Shown here: positions 8,804 through 17,186 of the stretch, piece by piece
How positions within the stretch are numbered: the first letter of the stretch is position 1
How the letters are laid out: each line of letters begins with the position of its first letter
Origin: Heyndrickxia oleronia
GTDB lineage: Bacteria > Bacillota > Bacilli > Bacillales > Bacillaceae_C
NCBI RefSeq assembly: GCF_017809215.1
Contig: NZ_CP065424.1
Span: 4,936,501-5,000,500 of the forward strand
Direction of reading: 5' to 3'
Length of the DNA stretch: 64,000 bases
Made by a program: the position numbers and the translations under genes
The notes under the pieces: generated by a model
The model's database searches: none
The model's input: the letters and a program-made list of their open reading frames with translations, nothing else
Told to the model about the DNA's origin: nothing

Positions 8804-8876
8804 CCTTTTCACTCCTTCTTTTTATAAGTACTTTATTCTTGCCTATCCATTCATTTTCATTTTATGAAAAGTACGT

Positions 8877-9158
8877 CTAGAAATCAAAAATTGACTCCCC
8901 ATTTGCCCCATCATCTGTTTTAAGTGGTTTATTTTCCGTTAATGTAATAGAGGGAACAGTCGTAGAGAAATTTTGCTGGTGCTTTCGTTGCACATCTCCC
9001 ATTCCAGCATCCTCTTGATCATTATTAGTTAAAATAATCTCACAAAGCGTCTTAATTGAATAAATATGATTCTTCAATTTTCCTTTATCATCTACGTTTT
9101 TTGCAAAAGTGATTTCCTGTTCCATTCTATTTAATAAAGACGTCACTGATATACTCAT
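8877..9158 (-). CDS. ywdI: YwdI family protein (DUF5327)
   Basis: A 93-residue soluble protein with a helical N-terminal half (SLLNRMEQEITFAK...) and a disordered polar C-terminus ending SIFDF. No catalytic motif is visible. Synteny with gerQ-ywdK and the N-terminal pattern suit YwdI of B. subtilis, whose role is unknown. ATG follows GGAGATGAAAGA. It probably shares a transcript with ywdK, which starts about 70 nt downstream. Confidence 0.75.
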   Translation of the reverse strand: MSISVTSLLNRMEQEITFAKNVDDKGKLKNHIYSIKTLCEIILTNNDQEDAGMGDVQRKHQQNFSTTVPSITLTENKPLKTDDGANGESIFDF

Positions 9159-9248
9159 TCTTTCATCTCCAATATATATGAATAGTTATGAGTTATTTTA
9201 CCACACTTAGTTTAAATCCTCCCCTTACACATTTAACTTCATTCGACA

Positions 9249-9264
9249 TGTTTCACGTGAAACA
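9249..9264. other. parS: parS centromere site (ParB/Spo0J binding)
   Basis: TGTTTCACGTGAAACA is a fully symmetric version of the 16-bp Bacillus parS consensus (TGTTNCACGTGAAACA). The symmetry extends to 22 bp (9246-9267). ParB/Spo0J loads on such sites and spreads, recruiting SMC for chromosome segregation. It lies in the divergent intergenic region upstream of ywdI, outside any gene. Confidence 0.93.
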
Positions 9265-9300
9265 TGTAGTTATTTGTCATAATTCAAAATCATTTAAAAA

Positions 9301-9463
9301 AACTCTTTTCTAAACCATTGTTGCTATTAAAGTGAAATTTAACTAATAAATATCGTCTGAAGATCGGTAGTCCTTTCGTTTTACTAGAAAAAGAGCTGCA
9401 ATCTTTAGTAGAACTGCAAAATTCTATATTTGGTGTAAAAGCAACAAATATATGAAAACAGCC
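9301..9463 (+). repeat. Dispersed MITE-like repeat, copy A
   Basis: Starts AACTCTTTTCTAAACCATTG and ends TATGAAAACAGCC. It shares the TTGTTGCTATTAAAGT, ATCG..TGAAGA, AAAAAGAGCTGCAA and TTTGGTGTAAAAGC blocks, in the same order, with the copies near 23.7 and 34.3 kb. No coding capacity. It lies between parS and the stress-gene promoter. Confidence 0.75.
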
Positions 9464-9476
9464 ATAAAAAAATTAT

Positions 9477-9501
9477 GTTTATCCATTTAATAATCGGTTA
9501 T
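9477..9501 (+). promoter_or_regulatory. Possible sigma-B promoter of the YflT-type gene
   Basis: GTTTAT (9477-9482), 13-nt spacer, GGTTAT (9496-9501), compared with the sigma-B consensus GTTTAA-N13/15-GGGTAT. It sits 55 nt upstream of a YflT/GSP17M-type stress gene, whose B. subtilis relatives belong to the sigma-B regulon. Confidence 0.55.
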
Positions 9502-9555
9502 ATAAATAGTAGACGAGGTGATAGAGACCTCAAAACTAAAGGAGGAGATTTTTCC

Positions 9556-9915
9556 ATGTATAAAGTAAACATAGTTGAAAATGGATTGGAAGCATCAAAT
9601 CTTATTAGCGAATTACAGAATGAAGGATATTTAAAAAGTGAAATTTATATATTTGCTCACGGGGAAGAAAGGTCAAAAGATATTACTGAAGCAACTGAGA
9701 CCGGTAAAGTTGGAGTGGAAGAACAAGGTGTTTTAAATACTTTGGGGAATGTCTTTAAAAAGAGAGGGGACGAGCTTAGATCAAAAATGTCTGCCCTAGG
9801 ATTAACTGATCATCAAGCTGCCGACTGTGAAAAACAGCTTGATCAGGGGAAATTAGTTGTCATCGCATCAAAGGAAACAACTAAGGAGCCCCTAATAGGG
9901 AATCCCTATATTTAA
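9556..9915 (+). CDS. YflT/GSP17M-domain general stress protein
   Basis: 119 residues beginning MYKVNIVENG. The N-terminal half (a beta-alpha unit with LISELQNEGYLKSEIYIFAHG) and the segment with VGVEEQGVLNTLGNVFKKRGDELRSK, read in parts, match the heat-induced stress protein YflT domain. Biochemical function is unknown. ATG at 9556 follows AAAGGAGGAG; longer readings upstream lack a ribosome site. A sigma-B-like promoter upstream suggests induction by general stress. Confidence 0.75.
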   Translation: MYKVNIVENGLEASNLISELQNEGYLKSEIYIFAHGEERSKDITEATETGKVGVEEQGVLNTLGNVFKKRGDELRSKMSALGLTDHQAADCEKQLDQGKLVVIASKETTKEPLIGNPYI

Positions 9916-9938
9916 TTGCATTGTCCATTAAAAGGCCT

Positions 9939-9978
9939 GGCCCTCACTAAAGAGTGATTGTGAGGGTCAGACCCTCTT
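9939..9978. terminator. Bidirectional terminator between the stress gene and moeB
   Basis: TGGCCCTCAC (9939-9948) pairs with GTGAGGGTCA (9960-9969) with one G-U. Followed by CTCTTTTTG on the plus strand. It is shared by the convergent stress gene and the mobA-moeB operon. Confidence 0.8.
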
Positions 9979-9987
9979 TTTGTCTTT

Positions 9988-11010
9988 CTACCCCATTAAG
10001 GAATAATAAATCCTTCTTGCTTTTGCTGGATCGTTTGTCCCATGAATGAGTGCACGCCCATCCTTAAATAAAACCAGCCTTATTTCTTCTTTTTGGATAG
10101 ATACTAAATAAGGATTTTGTTTTACCTCGTATCCAGCTTGTTTCCATTGGGATGCAAGTTCTCCCAGAGATAGATGTGAAATAGTTGATGGACGAATTTG
10201 TACCGTATTTCTCCCACAAAGAACAGCAAATTTTGTTTGCTCCTCAAATGCCAAAAATGGATACGTTCTCTCTTTCCCACATGTTGGACAATCCATATTT
10301 CTTATCGCATCACTTGTTTTAATTGATAAATACTGGTTCTCCCAAAGATCAAAAGTAATATACGTATTCCGAAGCGCCTTCTCACTCTCGCTTAAAATTT
10401 TCAACGCCTCTGCTACCTGATATGAAGTGACCATTTGTACTGTTGGTGCAATAATTCCGACCGTATCACAAGTTTGCCCCCTCATTGGAATCTTTTGGAG
10501 CAGACAATGTAAACAAGGAGTTTTCCCCGGAATAATTGTATAGGTTGAACCGAAGCTACCAACACATGATCCAAAAATCCATGGAACATTATATTTATGA
10601 GCAATATCATTCAAAATGAATCTAATTTCAAAATTATCAGTTCCATCTATAATTAGATCAACGTTTGGAGCTAGTTGTTCTAATATAAGGATATCTGCTT
10701 CACCAACGATTGCATTAATGTAGACATCATGGTTAATCTCAGAAAGTCTATGTTTAGCAGCAACTACTTTTGGCATTTTTTCCTTAGCATCCATTTCTGT
10801 ATATAATTGCTGACGTTGAAGATTACTTTCTTCTACATAGTCTCGATCTATTAAAGTTAATTTCCCTACTCCTGCTCTAGTTAGCATCTCAGAAATACTA
10901 GAACCTAAAGCACCTAAACCTATAATGAGAACATGCTTTTTCTCTATGCGTCGCTGACCATCAATGCCAATTGGCGCAAAGAGAATTTGCCTTGAATATC
11001 GATCACTCAT
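9988..11010 (-). CDS. moeB: Molybdopterin-synthase adenylyltransferase (MoeB/ThiF family)
   Basis: E1-like enzyme that adenylates the C-terminal Gly-Gly of MoaD before sulfur transfer. Contains the ATP-binding LIIGLGALGSSISEML segment, the RxxxN/Q pattern ESNLQRQQLY, DNFEIRF, and Cys pairs CLHC and CPTC for zinc. The C-terminal 90 residues form an extra small domain, as in the longer Bacillus MoeB proteins of about 340 residues. ATG at 11010 lies 10 nt after GGAGG; a GTG six codons earlier is possible. Directly follows moaD. Confidence 0.87.
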   Translation of the reverse strand: MSDRYSRQILFAPIGIDGQRRIEKKHVLIIGLGALGSSISEMLTRAGVGKLTLIDRDYVEESNLQRQQLYTEMDAKEKMPKVVAAKHRLSEINHDVYINAIVGEADILILEQLAPNVDLIIDGTDNFEIRFILNDIAHKYNVPWIFGSCVGSFGSTYTIIPGKTPCLHCLLQKIPMRGQTCDTVGIIAPTVQMVTSYQVAEALKILSESEKALRNTYITFDLWENQYLSIKTSDAIRNMDCPTCGKERTYPFLAFEEQTKFAVLCGRNTVQIRPSTISHLSLGELASQWKQAGYEVKQNPYLVSIQKEEIRLVLFKDGRALIHGTNDPAKARRIYYSLMG

Positions 11011-11017
11011 TTCATTC

Positions 11018-11251
11018 TCACCCTCCACTTACAGGTGGAATGAGTGCAACAACATCGCCTTTTTGTAAAACTGTATCAGTAGGGCTAAATTCCTCATTAA
11101 CTGCAATCATAAGATTTTCAATATTGAGTAATGAATATTTCTCGAGTAAATAGTCTAATAAATCTTTAACAGAACCCTCAAAGGCGTCAATTTTTATTTC
11201 TGCTTCTCCTACCTGCTCTCGCAACTGTGCGAATAACATCACTTTAATCAT
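11018..11251 (-). CDS. moaD: Molybdopterin synthase small subunit MoaD
   Basis: 77 residues with a ubiquitin-like fold ending ALIPPVSGG. The terminal Gly-Gly is the thiocarboxylate carrier that donates sulfur to precursor Z. ATG at 11251 follows AAAGGAGG. It starts inside the end of moaE (8-nt overlap) and ends 7 nt before moeB, its activating enzyme. Confidence 0.92.
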   Translation of the reverse strand: MIKVMLFAQLREQVGEAEIKIDAFEGSVKDLLDYLLEKYSLLNIENLMIAVNEEFSPTDTVLQKGDVVALIPPVSGG

Positions 11252-11708
11252 TAAGATCAACCTCCTTTGGTTTCCCTGTTTCATATTCCCTCGTTCCTAA
11301 CTGATTACCGATCCATTCTTCTCCATCTTCCCAATATTCCTTTTTCCAAATTGGCACCATTTCCTTTATTCGTTCAATAGCATAGCGATTTGCCTCATAG
11401 CTTTCAGCACGATGGGGAGTCGATGTTGCAATTACTACTGCAATATCAGTGATTTCCAAACGTCCAATCCGATGCGTTATGGCTGTTTTCGTACCAGGCC
11501 AACGCTCACTAATCTCGTTACCAATTTGCTCAAGCTTTTTAATAGCCATGGATTCATAAGCTTCATATTCTAAATACACCGTTCGCTTTCCCTCAGTTAA
11601 TTCTCTTACAGTACCAATAAAAGTAGTAATAGCTCCTGCATTTCTTTGAACAACTTTTTGAACAACAGCTTCTAACACGATCGGTTCTTTGGTAATTTCA
11701 TAATTCAT
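11244..11708 (-). CDS. moaE: Molybdopterin synthase large subunit MoaE
   Basis: 154 residues. Landmarks are GAITTFIGTVRE near residue 30, the active-site region HRIGRLEITDIAV, STPHRAESYEA and the C-terminal PIWKKEYWEDGEEW with the conserved Lys pair. With MoaD it converts precursor Z to molybdopterin. ATG at 11708 follows AGAGGTGA. It overlaps mobA by 11 nt and moaD by 8 nt, which indicates tight translational coupling. Confidence 0.92.
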   Translation of the reverse strand: MNYEITKEPIVLEAVVQKVVQRNAGAITTFIGTVRELTEGKRTVYLEYEAYESMAIKKLEQIGNEISERWPGTKTAITHRIGRLEITDIAVVIATSTPHRAESYEANRYAIERIKEMVPIWKKEYWEDGEEWIGNQLGTREYETGKPKEVDLND

Positions 11709-12321
11709 GTTTGTCACCTCTAATCCTTCTATCAATCTCTAACGCAAGCCTGTAATCTTCTTTTGTATTCATATTCCAAAAGCTATCATTCCATATATCT
11801 TGTAAATCCTTTGGTGCATCCTGTTTTTCAACGATTTTCATATGTAATTGGCTTAATAAATCTGTAACCCGTCTTTTTTTCTCTACTAAACAATTTCGAA
11901 CAACTGGAACAATTCGTCTGTTATAAGCTCCAAACAAAGGATGTAATTGACCGTCCTCAGAAGGTATCACCGCATCATAATCTCCCTGAACAAGTTCAGC
12001 TTCTAACCACCCTCCCATAGCACTTGATGCAAAAGGCATATCACATGCTATGATTAAAGAAGTAGCTGTTGTCGCTTCCTTCAATCCAGTATATATTCCT
12101 GCAAGAGGACCTTGTCCCCTAAATTCTTTCACATCACTTTTTATGGTAACTCGTAAATCATCATATACCTCAGGTTGGTTAGTGATAAGAATAATCTGAT
12201 GGGAAATAGTAGAATATTCATCTACTAATCGATCAATTACTCTCATCTCACCAATTGTTAGTAAGGCTTTATTTTCTCCCATTCGACTTGACTTTCCACC
12301 CGCCAGTATAATTGTATCCAT
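11698..12321 (-). CDS. mobA: Molybdenum cofactor guanylyltransferase MobA
   Basis: 207 residues with the nucleotidyltransferase signature LAGGKSSRMGENKALL at the N-terminus and the metal-binding ACDMPF motif. It attaches GMP to molybdopterin, giving the bis-MGD type cofactor used by nitrate reductase and formate dehydrogenase. ATG follows AAGGAGC. First gene of the mobA-moaE-moaD-moeB operon. moaA, moaB, moaC and moeA are not in the window. Confidence 0.9.
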   Translation of the reverse strand: MDTIILAGGKSSRMGENKALLTIGEMRVIDRLVDEYSTISHQIILITNQPEVYDDLRVTIKSDVKEFRGQGPLAGIYTGLKEATTATSLIIACDMPFASSAMGGWLEAELVQGDYDAVIPSEDGQLHPLFGAYNRRIVPVVRNCLVEKKRRVTDLLSQLHMKIVEKQDAPKDLQDIWNDSFWNMNTKEDYRLALEIDRRIRGDKHEL

Positions 12322-12333
12322 TATTCAGCTCCT

Positions 12334-12717
12334 TTAAGGTGCGACTAATTCGACTTTAATCCTATCTGGGTCTTCAAAATATAAAGCATAATGATGTTCT
12401 CCTCCAGCATAAGGATGTCGATCAGCATAAAGAATGTTTATTCCCTTTTTCAATAATTCATTCGATATATCATCCACTTGTTCTTTTGAATGCGCATGAA
12501 AGGCTAAATGATTCAATCCTACTCGGCAACGATGGTAAGGAATCTCCAGATATTTTTCCTGTGTCTGTACAAAAACTAGATAAGTGTTCTCACACTTCCA
12601 ACTGATACCAGACTCCCATTTTTGAAATGGTTCATATCCTAGCCTTTCTAAAAACCATCCCCAAAATTTCGCCGATTCTTCTAAATTCGAAACATATATT
12701 TCTAAGTGATGAAGCAA
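12334..12717 (-). CDS. VOC/glyoxalase-fold family protein
   Basis: 127 residues starting with the typical LHHLEIYVSNLEESAKFW and ending EDPDRIKVELVAP, a single-chain vicinal-oxygen-chelate fold. Candidate metal ligands are His in HHLEIYV, His in LNHLAFHAH and Glu near the C-terminus. The substrate is unknown; relatives are lyases, dioxygenases or resistance proteins. The start is TTG at 12717, seven nt after GGGGGGAG. It ends 12 nt before mobA and may be co-transcribed with it, though a functional link is not evident. Confidence 0.75.
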   Translation of the reverse strand: MLHHLEIYVSNLEESAKFWGWFLERLGYEPFQKWESGISWKCENTYLVFVQTQEKYLEIPYHRCRVGLNHLAFHAHSKEQVDDISNELLKKGINILYADRHPYAGGEHHYALYFEDPDRIKVELVAP

Positions 12718-12899
12718 AACAAACTCCCCCCTATAAGCGTATGTATCTATTTCTATAATCTTACTTTAACATGAAAAGAACAGTCCCCACAGTGAGAACT
12801 GTCACTTTTTAAGCTATATTCAAGTCTTCAAATAATCCTTTCCTACCGTTTTTCTAAATAAAATGATGGGTACGAACGAAGCAATGTACATGAACCTCT

Positions 12900-13625
12900 T
12901 TAAACAGCTTTTTTTTGAAAATAAGTAAAACCACAAAATAGAAAAATAATAAAGCTTCCTAATATAACATATAAAAGGGTTTCAGTTGATACATATAATG
13001 AACCGATATCCCCTTCCTTTGGAATCATAATCAGAAAAGGCTGCGCCCATGGATACCACGGACCATATTTTGCTGAGTTCGCCACAAGTATATTCGGCAA
13101 GGTAAGGATGACATTTAAAGCAAGCGGCGCCGCAAAACTCGCCCATGCACTTGATATCCATAACTGCAAAGCAGCTAATGGTAAACACGCTAGCCAGCCT
13201 CCTAAAATCCCTCTCCATACTATTTCAGTAGGAAAACTGCTTGAGAATCCCTTGATCAATCCAATTGAATAGAAACTAATGAAAAATAGAAGCTGAGTAA
13301 TTGCTAAGAAAAGAATCACCAAAAATCCTTTGCCTAAAAATACTTGTGCTCTAGAAACAGGTAAGGCGAGTAATTGCTTCCATCCTCCCCCCTGGTGTTC
13401 ATATCGACAAACAAAGGCAGAGAATATCCCTGTCAGTAATGGCATAAAAAGAAGGGCATGAATGGAAATCATCGTTGTATATAAAGTAATCCATTGAACT
13501 GGTGAATCTTCATAGCCTTGCAATATTCCAAGTAAAAAGGCAAGTGCTGGACTCACAAATAATAATAACCATATATTTGATTTTCTAAATTTAAGCCATT
13601 CAGATCTTACAATATTCCAAAACAT
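12900..13625 (-). CDS. ABC-2 permease, lantibiotic/bacitracin-immunity type (second subunit)
   Basis: 241 residues with six hydrophobic segments. The signature GGWKQLLALPVSRAQVFLGK after TM2 is shared with its neighbour (NAWKQLLALPISKKS) and is typical of the BcrB/LanE-LanG permease group. Together with the neighbouring permease and the ATPase it should form a small peptide- or antibiotic-exporting transporter. It starts on the base after the upstream permease ends. Downstream, only a weak 5-bp hairpin near 12781-12803 could terminate the operon. Confidence 0.75.
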   Translation of the reverse strand: MFWNIVRSEWLKFRKSNIWLLLFVSPALAFLLGILQGYEDSPVQWITLYTTMISIHALLFMPLLTGIFSAFVCRYEHQGGGWKQLLALPVSRAQVFLGKGFLVILFLAITQLLFFISFYSIGLIKGFSSSFPTEIVWRGILGGWLACLPLAALQLWISSAWASFAAPLALNVILTLPNILVANSAKYGPWYPWAQPFLIMIPKEGDIGSLYVSTETLLYVILGSFIIFLFCGFTYFQKKAV

Positions 13626-14336
13626 CTATTTCACATCCCGTTTGATAAAATCTAGCATTCCAATTAAAAAGATAATAAGACCAACGCCAAGCCCCATACT
13701 GACAAACCATAATGAATCATGGTGTTTGCCAATTAATAATGGCCATTTCCAGATCACCCAATCAGGTACTAAAATGGCATACATCGAGAAAATTGCACCT
13801 AATATCCCAATCGTTAATGGCAATGCTTGATTTCTAAATGTAATAGAAAGCCATACCTGTAATCCAAGGATAGGAATCCCTGCAAGCAAAGGAAAAAAGC
13901 TCATTTTTATAATTTGTAAGTATGGTATGTTAATACCAAATTTTAAGATAATCCCTAGAACACAAGTCATAATAACTAATAGAAAGCAGGAAATAAAAAG
14001 GAGGACACCATTTGCTATAAATTTTGCAGTATATACCGATTTTTTTGAAATAGGTAGTGCCAAGAGCTGCTTCCAGGCATTTTGTTGATGCTCTACATTA
14101 GCCGTCATGGAGGCAATAATTGTGAAACCGAGCCCTAAGGTGATTGGGATAAAAAGTTGTATATTTTCTAATAGCCCCTTCCAGTGGTCATCACCTGGTT
14201 TCACCAAGTAGTCATAGCGAAGTCCATAGTTCGCTGCCTGTAATAAGACGACTCCCAAGGGACCCAGGACAACTAAAAACCAGATCCACTTTCTTTTCAT
14301 TTTAAGCAAGTCTGCTTTAATTACTTTGAACATCAT
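13626..14336 (-). CDS. ABC-2 permease, lantibiotic/bacitracin-immunity type (first subunit)
   Basis: 236 residues, six hydrophobic segments, same WKQLLALP signature as the other permease, which suggests an ancient duplication. ATG overlaps the ATPase stop codon (ATGA) and is preceded by GGAGG. In NisFEG-type systems one ATPase serves two unlike permeases, the arrangement seen here. No lantibiotic structural gene lies nearby, so a self-immunity role is unlikely; defence or export is more probable. Confidence 0.75.
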   Translation of the reverse strand: MMFKVIKADLLKMKRKWIWFLVVLGPLGVVLLQAANYGLRYDYLVKPGDDHWKGLLENIQLFIPITLGLGFTIIASMTANVEHQQNAWKQLLALPISKKSVYTAKFIANGVLLFISCFLLVIMTCVLGIILKFGINIPYLQIIKMSFFPLLAGIPILGLQVWLSITFRNQALPLTIGILGAIFSMYAILVPDWVIWKWPLLIGKHHDSLWFVSMGLGVGLIIFLIGMLDFIKRDVK

Positions 14337-15247
14337 AAACTAGAAGCCTCCTTCGTAAGCTCAAGGAAAATATCTTCTAAGGACATTTTTTTCTCCTCCA
14401 CACGATAGATGGAAAAGTCATGATGAACAAGCTTTTCAACTGCATTGGCGATTTGCTGATTCTCACTTTCCTCTACAAAAATATGACCTTCGTGAAAATC
14501 TGCTTTAATCCCATTCGCTAATAACGTTCGCCATGCTGATTCATTATGGTTGGTCAGAATCTGGATTTGGCTTTTTGAACGTTGTTTTAATACTGAAATA
14601 GAGTCCTGAAAAATAATAGAGCCTTTGGTGATAATACCAACTTGTGTCGCCATCTGATCCATTTCACTTAATAAATGACTCGAAACGATGACTGTAATTC
14701 CATGTTTCTTAGGCATGTCTTTTATTAATTCACGCATCTCGATGATCCCAGATGGATCTAATCCATTTGTTGGCTCGTCTAAAATAAGAAGTTCTGGGTT
14801 TCCTAATAGTGAGGCTGCAATACCAAGGCGCTGTTTCATCCCAAGTGAATAACCTTTCACAGGTCGATTCGCCTCATTACTTAAACGAACAATATTGAGC
14901 ACTTCATCAATTCTTGTTTTAGGTACATTTAATATTCTTCTCAATGCCTCCAAGTTTTCCCTTGCTGTTAAATGACCATAATAAGACGGAGATTCTACAA
15001 GTGAACCTACTTTTTTTAATATAGAAAGTTTTTCCTTCCTTAAATCCTTATTAAAAACATGAATAGACCCATATGTAGGTTTCATTAAACCCAATAGCAT
15101 GCGAATCGTCGTTGTTTTCCCTGCCCCATTAGGGCCGAGAAATCCATAAATTTCGCCTTTTTTTATTTCTAAATTCACACCATTAACTACCTTTTTACCT
15201 TTAAATTTTTTAGTTAAATTATTTGTCTTTATAATAAATTCATTCAT
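14333..15247 (-). CDS. ABC transporter ATPase, BcrA/NisF type
   Basis: 304 residues. Walker A is GPNGAGKTT, the signature is YSLGMKQRLGIA and Walker B is LLILDEPTNGLDP, followed by an additional C-terminal domain of about 85 residues, as in BcrA-type ATPases. ATG follows GAGGTGAGAGAAG. First gene of a three-gene exporter operon. No dedicated two-component system is adjacent: a chemoreceptor gene separates it from the sensor kinase at 17.2-18.5 kb. Confidence 0.85.
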   Translation of the reverse strand: MNEFIIKTNNLTKKFKGKKVVNGVNLEIKKGEIYGFLGPNGAGKTTTIRMLLGLMKPTYGSIHVFNKDLRKEKLSILKKVGSLVESPSYYGHLTARENLEALRRILNVPKTRIDEVLNIVRLSNEANRPVKGYSLGMKQRLGIAASLLGNPELLILDEPTNGLDPSGIIEMRELIKDMPKKHGITVIVSSHLLSEMDQMATQVGIITKGSIIFQDSISVLKQRSKSQIQILTNHNESAWRTLLANGIKADFHEGHIFVEESENQQIANAVEKLVHHDFSIYRVEEKKMSLEDIFLELTKEASSL

Positions 15248-15331
15248 CTTCTCTCACCTCTTTTCCTATTCTAGTCATGCAAGGTTAAATGAAGTGCTAG
15301 TGATCGTTTAAATTTTGTTTAAAAAAGTAAC

Positions 15332-15361
15332 AAAAAAAGAAGTCGACTTATTAGCGACTCC
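15332..15361 (-). terminator. Terminator of the chemoreceptor gene
   Basis: Minus strand: a 6-bp stem around AGTCG / CGACT followed by TTCTTTTTTT. It lies just beyond the stop codon of the methyl-accepting protein. Confidence 0.65.
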
Positions 15362-15373
15362 TTTTCATTTATT

Positions 15374-17074
15374 TCATTGTTGCGTTAGTTTAAATTTTGA
15401 AATCACCATCTGTAATTCCTCTGCTAAGTGAGATAGATTTTCTGCAGAGCTAGCGATTTCTTCCATCGTTGCTAGCTGTTCTTCAGATGCACTTGCATTT
15501 TCTTGGCTACCATTTGCTACCTGTTCAGATATCTTTTTAGCACCCTCCATCGCCTTAGCTACTTTTAATGTTATACTTTGTATATTTTCAACAGACGACG
15601 ACACGTGTTCCGCCCTATTTGCCACAGTGGAAATTGATTGGGATATTTTGAAAAAGGATTCATTTGCCTCATTGGAAAAGGCAAGTCCTTGCTCCACCTT
15701 ATTATTTCCTGCTTCCATTGATATAACTGTTTTTTTCGTTTCCGCTTGAATTTGTTCAATCATAGCTGAAATTTGATCAGATGACTTACGCGATTCTTCT
15801 GCTAATATTCTTACCTCATCTGCTACAACAGCAAATCCTTTTCCATGCTCTCCAGCTCTTGCGGCTTCAATTGCTGCATTAAGAGCAAGTAAGTTTGTTT
15901 GGTTAGCAATACCAGTAATTATTTCAGTGATCTTTCTAATATCCTCTGAATGTCTTCCTAAAGAATGAATCATATTAGTTGCTTCTTCAACCGTTGTATG
16001 AATCTCATTCATTTGAGCTACTACCTTTGTTATCGATGCAACACCTTGTTCTGAAAGTGTACTAGTTTCTTCCGATGAATGTAGCATTTCCTCACTAGCT
16101 CGTGCAATTTGGTTCATTCCTTCTGCCATTTCATCTACTGCACCATTAACTTCATAAAATGTTTCTAGCTGCTTTTCTGTTCCATTCGCATTTTCTGTTA
16201 TTACACGAGTTACTTGCTCTGCTGCACTAGCGCTTTGCTGTGCACTAGCTGTAAGTTGCTCTGAACTAGAAGCCACCTGCATGCTAGAGTCAGATACTTG
16301 TCTTACTACAAATGCGAGATCCTCTACCATCTGATTAAATGAACGAGCTAACTCTCCAATTTCATCCTCAGACCTAACCTTTACTGGATCAATCCGTAAA
16401 TCGCCCTCTGATACTAATTTCATAATTCCAGAAACTTTTTTAATTGGTCTCGCAATCATTCGCCCTATTACTAGCGCAATAACAATACCAACTAGGAGTG
16501 CAAATATAGTAATAACAATAATAAATACCTTAATGTTATTAACTTTTTCCCTAACTTGATCATGAGTCTCATCTAATTGTTTTTGCTGATGATCTACTAG
16601 AGCATCCACACTAGCGGTAAAATTTTCGCTTATACCTTTCAAATCATTGGTAATAAATTTATTAAGCTCTGCCTGATTGTGCTCCTTAAATAATTTCACT
16701 TCAAGATCAACAGCATCAAAATATTGATTATCTAGCGAATCGATTTGTTCATAAAGCTGCTTACCTTTTGAACTAGCAATAAGCTTTTTAATTTTTTTCG
16801 ATGTATTTAAATAAAGAGATCTAGCTTCTTGATATTGATTGTAGTAATCAGAATTATTCGTAATAATATAACCACGAATACTTGCACTTTGACGTTGAAA
16901 GAGCAAATCTAATTCTTTTGCCATTGAAACCTTTTCAACTTGTTCATCTAACAAGTTGCTATATGTTTTATTGACAGTTAAAAGCTGACTATAACTAATT
17001 CCTGCTAAAACAAGTAATAAAATTAAAACACTGATAAATCCAGATAAAATCTTTCTTTGTACATTCCATTTCAT
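15374..17074 (-). CDS. Methyl-accepting chemotaxis protein
   Basis: 566 residues from the ATG at 17074 (GGAG 10 nt upstream; an ATG at 17113 would add 13 residues). TM1 is near residues 10-30, then an extracellular four-helix-bundle ligand domain (to about 180), TM2 (about 183-203), HAMP, and a long cytoplasmic coiled coil. The tip has the conserved ITGIANQTNLLALNAAIEAA hairpin and methylation-type Gln/Glu pairs flank it. It should signal to CheA/CheW. Ligand unknown. Transcribed alone. Confidence 0.9.
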   Translation of the reverse strand: MKWNVQRKILSGFISVLILLLVLAGISYSQLLTVNKTYSNLLDEQVEKVSMAKELDLLFQRQSASIRGYIITNNSDYYNQYQEARSLYLNTSKKIKKLIASSKGKQLYEQIDSLDNQYFDAVDLEVKLFKEHNQAELNKFITNDLKGISENFTASVDALVDHQQKQLDETHDQVREKVNNIKVFIIVITIFALLVGIVIALVIGRMIARPIKKVSGIMKLVSEGDLRIDPVKVRSEDEIGELARSFNQMVEDLAFVVRQVSDSSMQVASSSEQLTASAQQSASAAEQVTRVITENANGTEKQLETFYEVNGAVDEMAEGMNQIARASEEMLHSSEETSTLSEQGVASITKVVAQMNEIHTTVEEATNMIHSLGRHSEDIRKITEIITGIANQTNLLALNAAIEAARAGEHGKGFAVVADEVRILAEESRKSSDQISAMIEQIQAETKKTVISMEAGNNKVEQGLAFSNEANESFFKISQSISTVANRAEHVSSSVENIQSITLKVAKAMEGAKKISEQVANGSQENASASEEQLATMEEIASSAENLSHLAEELQMVISKFKLTQQ

Positions 17075-17152
17075 TCGTTCATTTCTCCACTTCAACATAT
17101 TTGTCATCTTCATTCTTTATTTCGACAAAATTTATTAATTTTCTAGTGGTTA

Positions 17153-17186
17153 AAAAAATAAGGAGTGATCACACTCCTTATTTTTT
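17153..17186 (-). terminator. Terminator of the two-component operon
   Basis: Perfect 15-bp stem AAAAAATAAGGAGTG / CACTCCTTATTTTTT with a 4-nt loop. The stop codon of the histidine kinase lies within the upstream arm on the minus strand. Confidence 0.9.
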
